Shown here: in pieces, positions 62,033 through 64,000 of the stretch
How positions within the stretch are numbered: the stretch's first letter is position 1
Layout: every line of letters starts with the position of its first letter
NCBI GenBank assembly: GCA_963702765.1
Contig: CAVPEB010000016.1
Location: forward strand, 1 to 64,000
Direction: 5' to 3'
DNA from: DATMNR01 sp963702765
GTDB lineage: Bacteria > Chloroflexota > Ktedonobacteria > Ktedonobacterales > Ktedonobacteraceae
Length of the DNA stretch: 64,000 bases
Made by a program: the position numbers and the translations under genes
Notes under the pieces: model-generated
Told to the model about the DNA's origin: nothing
Database searches by the model: none
Seen by the model: the letters and a program-made list of their open reading frames with translations, nothing else

Positions 62033-63220
62033 TTATGGAGCAGAAGAAACAGAGCTCATTTCTGCTTCCTCAGAAAAGTCTGTAACTCCATTATATAGCT
62101 TCTGATAGAGGGAAAGCGTTTTGTGTGCTGACTTGGACCAGGTATACTTTTGTACCTGAACATAACCTTTCTGACGTAGGTTTTCCCGCAAATGTTCATC
62201 CCCAAGTAGACGAGAGATTGCATTCGCCAGTGCCAGTGTATCATGTGGGTTGATGTGAATTGCCGCGTCACCCGTAACCTCTGGCAAAGAGGATGTATTT
62301 GAAGTGATGACCGGAGCGCCACAGGCCATAGCTTCTAAGGGCGGGATGCCAAATCCTTCAAAAAACGAAGGAAAGGCGAATACATCGGCAAGACTGTATA
62401 ATAAAATCAGTTCAAGATCACTCACACGACCCAGAAAACGAACCTTGTCTTCCAGTTTGAGTTCTTTCACCGTATTCAATGTCTCTTCGTATAGCCATCC
62501 TTCGCCTCCTGCAATTGCGAGTATCGCCGAATTCTCTTTGCTCTGCTGCACCTCGTAGAAGGCTTTGATAAGACCAAGGTGGTTTTTACGTGGTTCTAGA
62601 GTGCCAACACTCAGAACGAAAGGATGTTTTAGCCCAAATTTGTGCCGCGTTGCCTCCAGAAGGATAGGATCTGTGATGCGTTTGAAATAGGGCGCGATTC
62701 CGCAGGGAATGACTGTAATCTTCTCTGCTGGAGTCTGATAGTGTTCAATGAGCGCTTGCTTCGTTGTGTGTGAAATCGCGGCAACAACATCGGCTTTCGC
62801 TACGGACTCTGGTACCACTTTGTTTAGATATGCAGCTAATGAAGGAATTGCGGTCTCTGGATGTTGCAAGAAAGCCAGGTCATGTACTGTAACAACCTTG
62901 CGAGCCTTGCCAAGGAGTGGAGGAATGACAAAGTCCAGGCCATGATAGATATCTGCTGGTCCAGTGAAGAAATTTGCATAGAGCGGAACCCTCCAGCGAT
63001 ACCACAGAATGTTAAGGTAGCGATCAGGGATAAATATACTGCGGCCTCGAACATTGCTGGCTGTAGGAAATGTATGTTCCTTTGTGGGTCGTCCGCTTGT
63101 TATCAGCGTGTATTCATTTTTTTTATCTTCTGCAAGCATGGCATTCACCAGATTTCGTGCATATACACCGATGCCTGCTGGCTGTCTGATGCCTGCTGTA
63201 TAGTCTAGAGCAATTCGCAT
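62033..63220 (-). CDS. GT4 family glycosyltransferase
   Basis: A 395-aa GT-B glycosyltransferase. N-terminal RIALDYTAGIRQPAGIGVYARNLVNAM (acceptor domain, G-x-G-x-Y) and C-terminal donor domain with VLSVGTLEPRKNHLGLIKAF, LAIAGGEGWLYEE, VRFLGRVSDLELILLYSLADVFAFPSFFEGFGIPPLEAMACGAPVITSNTSSLPEV, the last with the E-x7-E motif of retaining GT4 enzymes. It transfers a sugar from a nucleotide donor to a cell-surface or exopolysaccharide acceptor. It is not part of a recognisable gene cluster in this window. Start ATG has AAGGA 12 bp upstream. Confidence 0.9.
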   Translation of the reverse strand: MRIALDYTAGIRQPAGIGVYARNLVNAMLAEDKKNEYTLITSGRPTKEHTFPTASNVRGRSIFIPDRYLNILWYRWRVPLYANFFTGPADIYHGLDFVIPPLLGKARKVVTVHDLAFLQHPETAIPSLAAYLNKVVPESVAKADVVAAISHTTKQALIEHYQTPAEKITVIPCGIAPYFKRITDPILLEATRHKFGLKHPFVLSVGTLEPRKNHLGLIKAFYEVQQSKENSAILAIAGGEGWLYEETLNTVKELKLEDKVRFLGRVSDLELILLYSLADVFAFPSFFEGFGIPPLEAMACGAPVITSNTSSLPEVTGDAAIHINPHDTLALANAISRLLGDEHLRENLRQKGYVQVQKYTWSKSAHKTLSLYQKLYNGVTDFSEEAEMSSVSSAP

Positions 63221-63335
63221 GAAAAGAAAATGTCCTTATACCTCTTTTTAATCTCAAGAGTGAACCATCCTGATTCAGAGTGTCCACATAAGTATAGCAG
63301 GATTGGAAACGGCGTCAACTGAATGCCGTCGATTG

Positions 63336-63450
63336 CCAGGGCTTTCCAATGCTCGCCACAAAGGGGATTGCGAAGGCCAGCTAGCCCCGTGCCGGAGCGC
63401 GAGGTGTCCTCGCACCTTCCTCTTCACCCAGCCGCCGCAGGCGGCAAAAG
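63336..63450. repeat. GC-rich dispersed repeat, family C (copy 2)
   Basis: Same beginning (CCAGGGCTTTCCAATGCTCG), centre and end (CAGCCGCCGCAGGCGG) as the copy at 45737-45876, but shorter in the middle. It lies in the gap between the GT4 and lipoprotein genes. Confidence 0.72.
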
Positions 63451-63622
63451 GGAGAAATGGAAAGTTCTGCGTCGATTGCACAAGATAATACAGACATTAG
63501 CTCAGGAATAGACGAAAGTACCGTTTCTTTGACTGCTTTTCGGTCAGAAACTCACAATATGCTACACTATGACACGTTGAAGAACAAAAAAGTGAAAAGC
63601 GAAAAGCGGAAAGGGTTATTAC

Positions 63623-64000
63623 TTGAGAGAGAAAAAGTATTGGCTACTGCTAAGTCTCTCACTGGTTGTTTTACTGGCAGCATGCGGATCTACGAAGGTC
63701 AACACATCATCGTTATCGTCTAAAAACGTCACAAGCAATTCGCTGAGCAATAGCCGTGTGCAACAATCCCCTACTCCTTTTCCAACTTCGATCTTCCAGC
63801 TCTCCATTCCCAGTCAGAGATCAACGCCTGTTCCGACTCAGGTTCCTCGCCCTCGCGTTACCTCTTCCAGTACAAGTACCCCACAACCAGTCTCGAACTG
63901 TGTCATATATAGTAATGCTACGACCCAGGTTCCCGGGCAGAATGGTGGACTGGCAGCTCCTTATGGACCCTCGCCTATCTCATCTGAGGCACAACAGCTT
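63623..64000 (+). CDS. Lipoprotein, C-terminus beyond the window
   Basis: Partial; 126 residues visible, open to the window end. Start is TTG at 63623, 7 bp after AAAGGG. The leader REKKYWLLLSLSLVVLLAACGS has a standard lipobox (LAAC, Cys at about residue 20), so the protein is anchored on the outer face of the membrane. The mature part begins with a Ser/Thr/Pro/Asn-rich linker (SSLSSKNVTSNSLSNSR, then PTPFPTS), followed by a region with one Cys (SNCVIYSNATTQVPGQNGGL). The function is decided by the unseen C-terminal part. Confidence 0.72.
   Translation, partial: MREKKYWLLLSLSLVVLLAACGSTKVNTSSLSSKNVTSNSLSNSRVQQSPTPFPTSIFQLSIPSQRSTPVPTQVPRPRVTSSSTSTPQPVSNCVIYSNATTQVPGQNGGLAAPYGPSPISSEAQQL

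Noticed and set aside
1..64000. tRNA or rRNA genes
   Set aside because: No cloverleaf-like sequence with TTCGA/TTCAA loop or rRNA core motif was noticed in any gap; a covariance-model scan (tRNAscan-SE, Infernal) would settle it.

Overview
The window looks like a piece of chromosome from a Ktedonobacteria-type Chloroflexota (Ktedonobacter / Dictyobacter relatives). The grounds are a mid-GC genome full of large cyclase/NB-ARC/TPR and LuxR/NB-ARC/TPR regulators, an ISKra4-like insertion sequence, dispersed palindromic repeats, F420-type oxidoreductases and Chloroflexota-style families (DUF2089, DUF6510, Uma2). The assignment is inference from gene content; no rRNA or other phylogenetic marker is present. 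I saw no tRNA, rRNA, CRISPR array or prophage.

Layout. 1-5.2 kb: haloacid dehalogenase, a promoter-driven three-gene cassette (DUF2089, SHOCT-like protein, DUF4097-like beta-repeat protein), then an SDR oxidoreductase behind an ArsR repressor with matching operator-like palindromes. 5.3-11.1 kb: secreted sialidase-fold protein, PAP2 phosphatase + GT9-like transferase, amino acid permease. 11.3-17.7 kb: DinB-like protein, two tandem membrane-anchored GH3 enzymes, PAS-GAF histidine kinase with receiver protein, and an EXPERA/TMEM97-like membrane protein. 17.9-25.2 kb: LLM oxidoreductase, overlapping HipA-like kinase/DUF3037 pair, Uma2, SIS isomerase, histidine phosphatase, M20 peptidase. 25.4-27 kb: Tat-exported vanadium haloperoxidase-like protein. 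27-40 kb: three neighbouring NB-ARC/TPR (STAND) regulators with different input/output modules, one split by a 1,465-bp insertion sequence, followed by a sigma-like factor. 40-48.5 kb: secreted protein, GNAT, UPF0303, rhodanese, a fourth STAND regulator with an N-terminal LuxR domain, carboxylesterase, MDR reductase. 48.5-64 kb: molybdopterin oxidoreductase, AbgB-like amidohydrolase, a decayed PAS-type gene, MarR + ABC exporter, dehalogenase-like hydrolase, SelD, a sulfite-oxidase-like / flavin reductase / DUF6510 operon, GT4 glycosyltransferase and the start of a lipoprotein.

A striking property is the number of broken reading frames: about 15 genes carry one or more single-base indels, many at homopolymers, with the protein sequence resuming perfectly in another frame. 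This pattern fits sequencing/assembly error better than biology for most of them, so those genes are annotated over their full reconstructed span. Two exceptions look truly dead: the STAND gene carrying the IS, and the PAS-type gene at 52.7 kb, where breaks are far denser.

The most interesting biology is the STAND regulator cluster (duplicated cores with swapped cyclase and LuxR modules), the DUF2089/SHOCT/DUF4097 cassette in which all three proteins carry the same short helical motif, a bacterial homologue of the sigma-2 receptor TMEM97, and a 51-bp palindrome holding the stop codons of two convergent genes.
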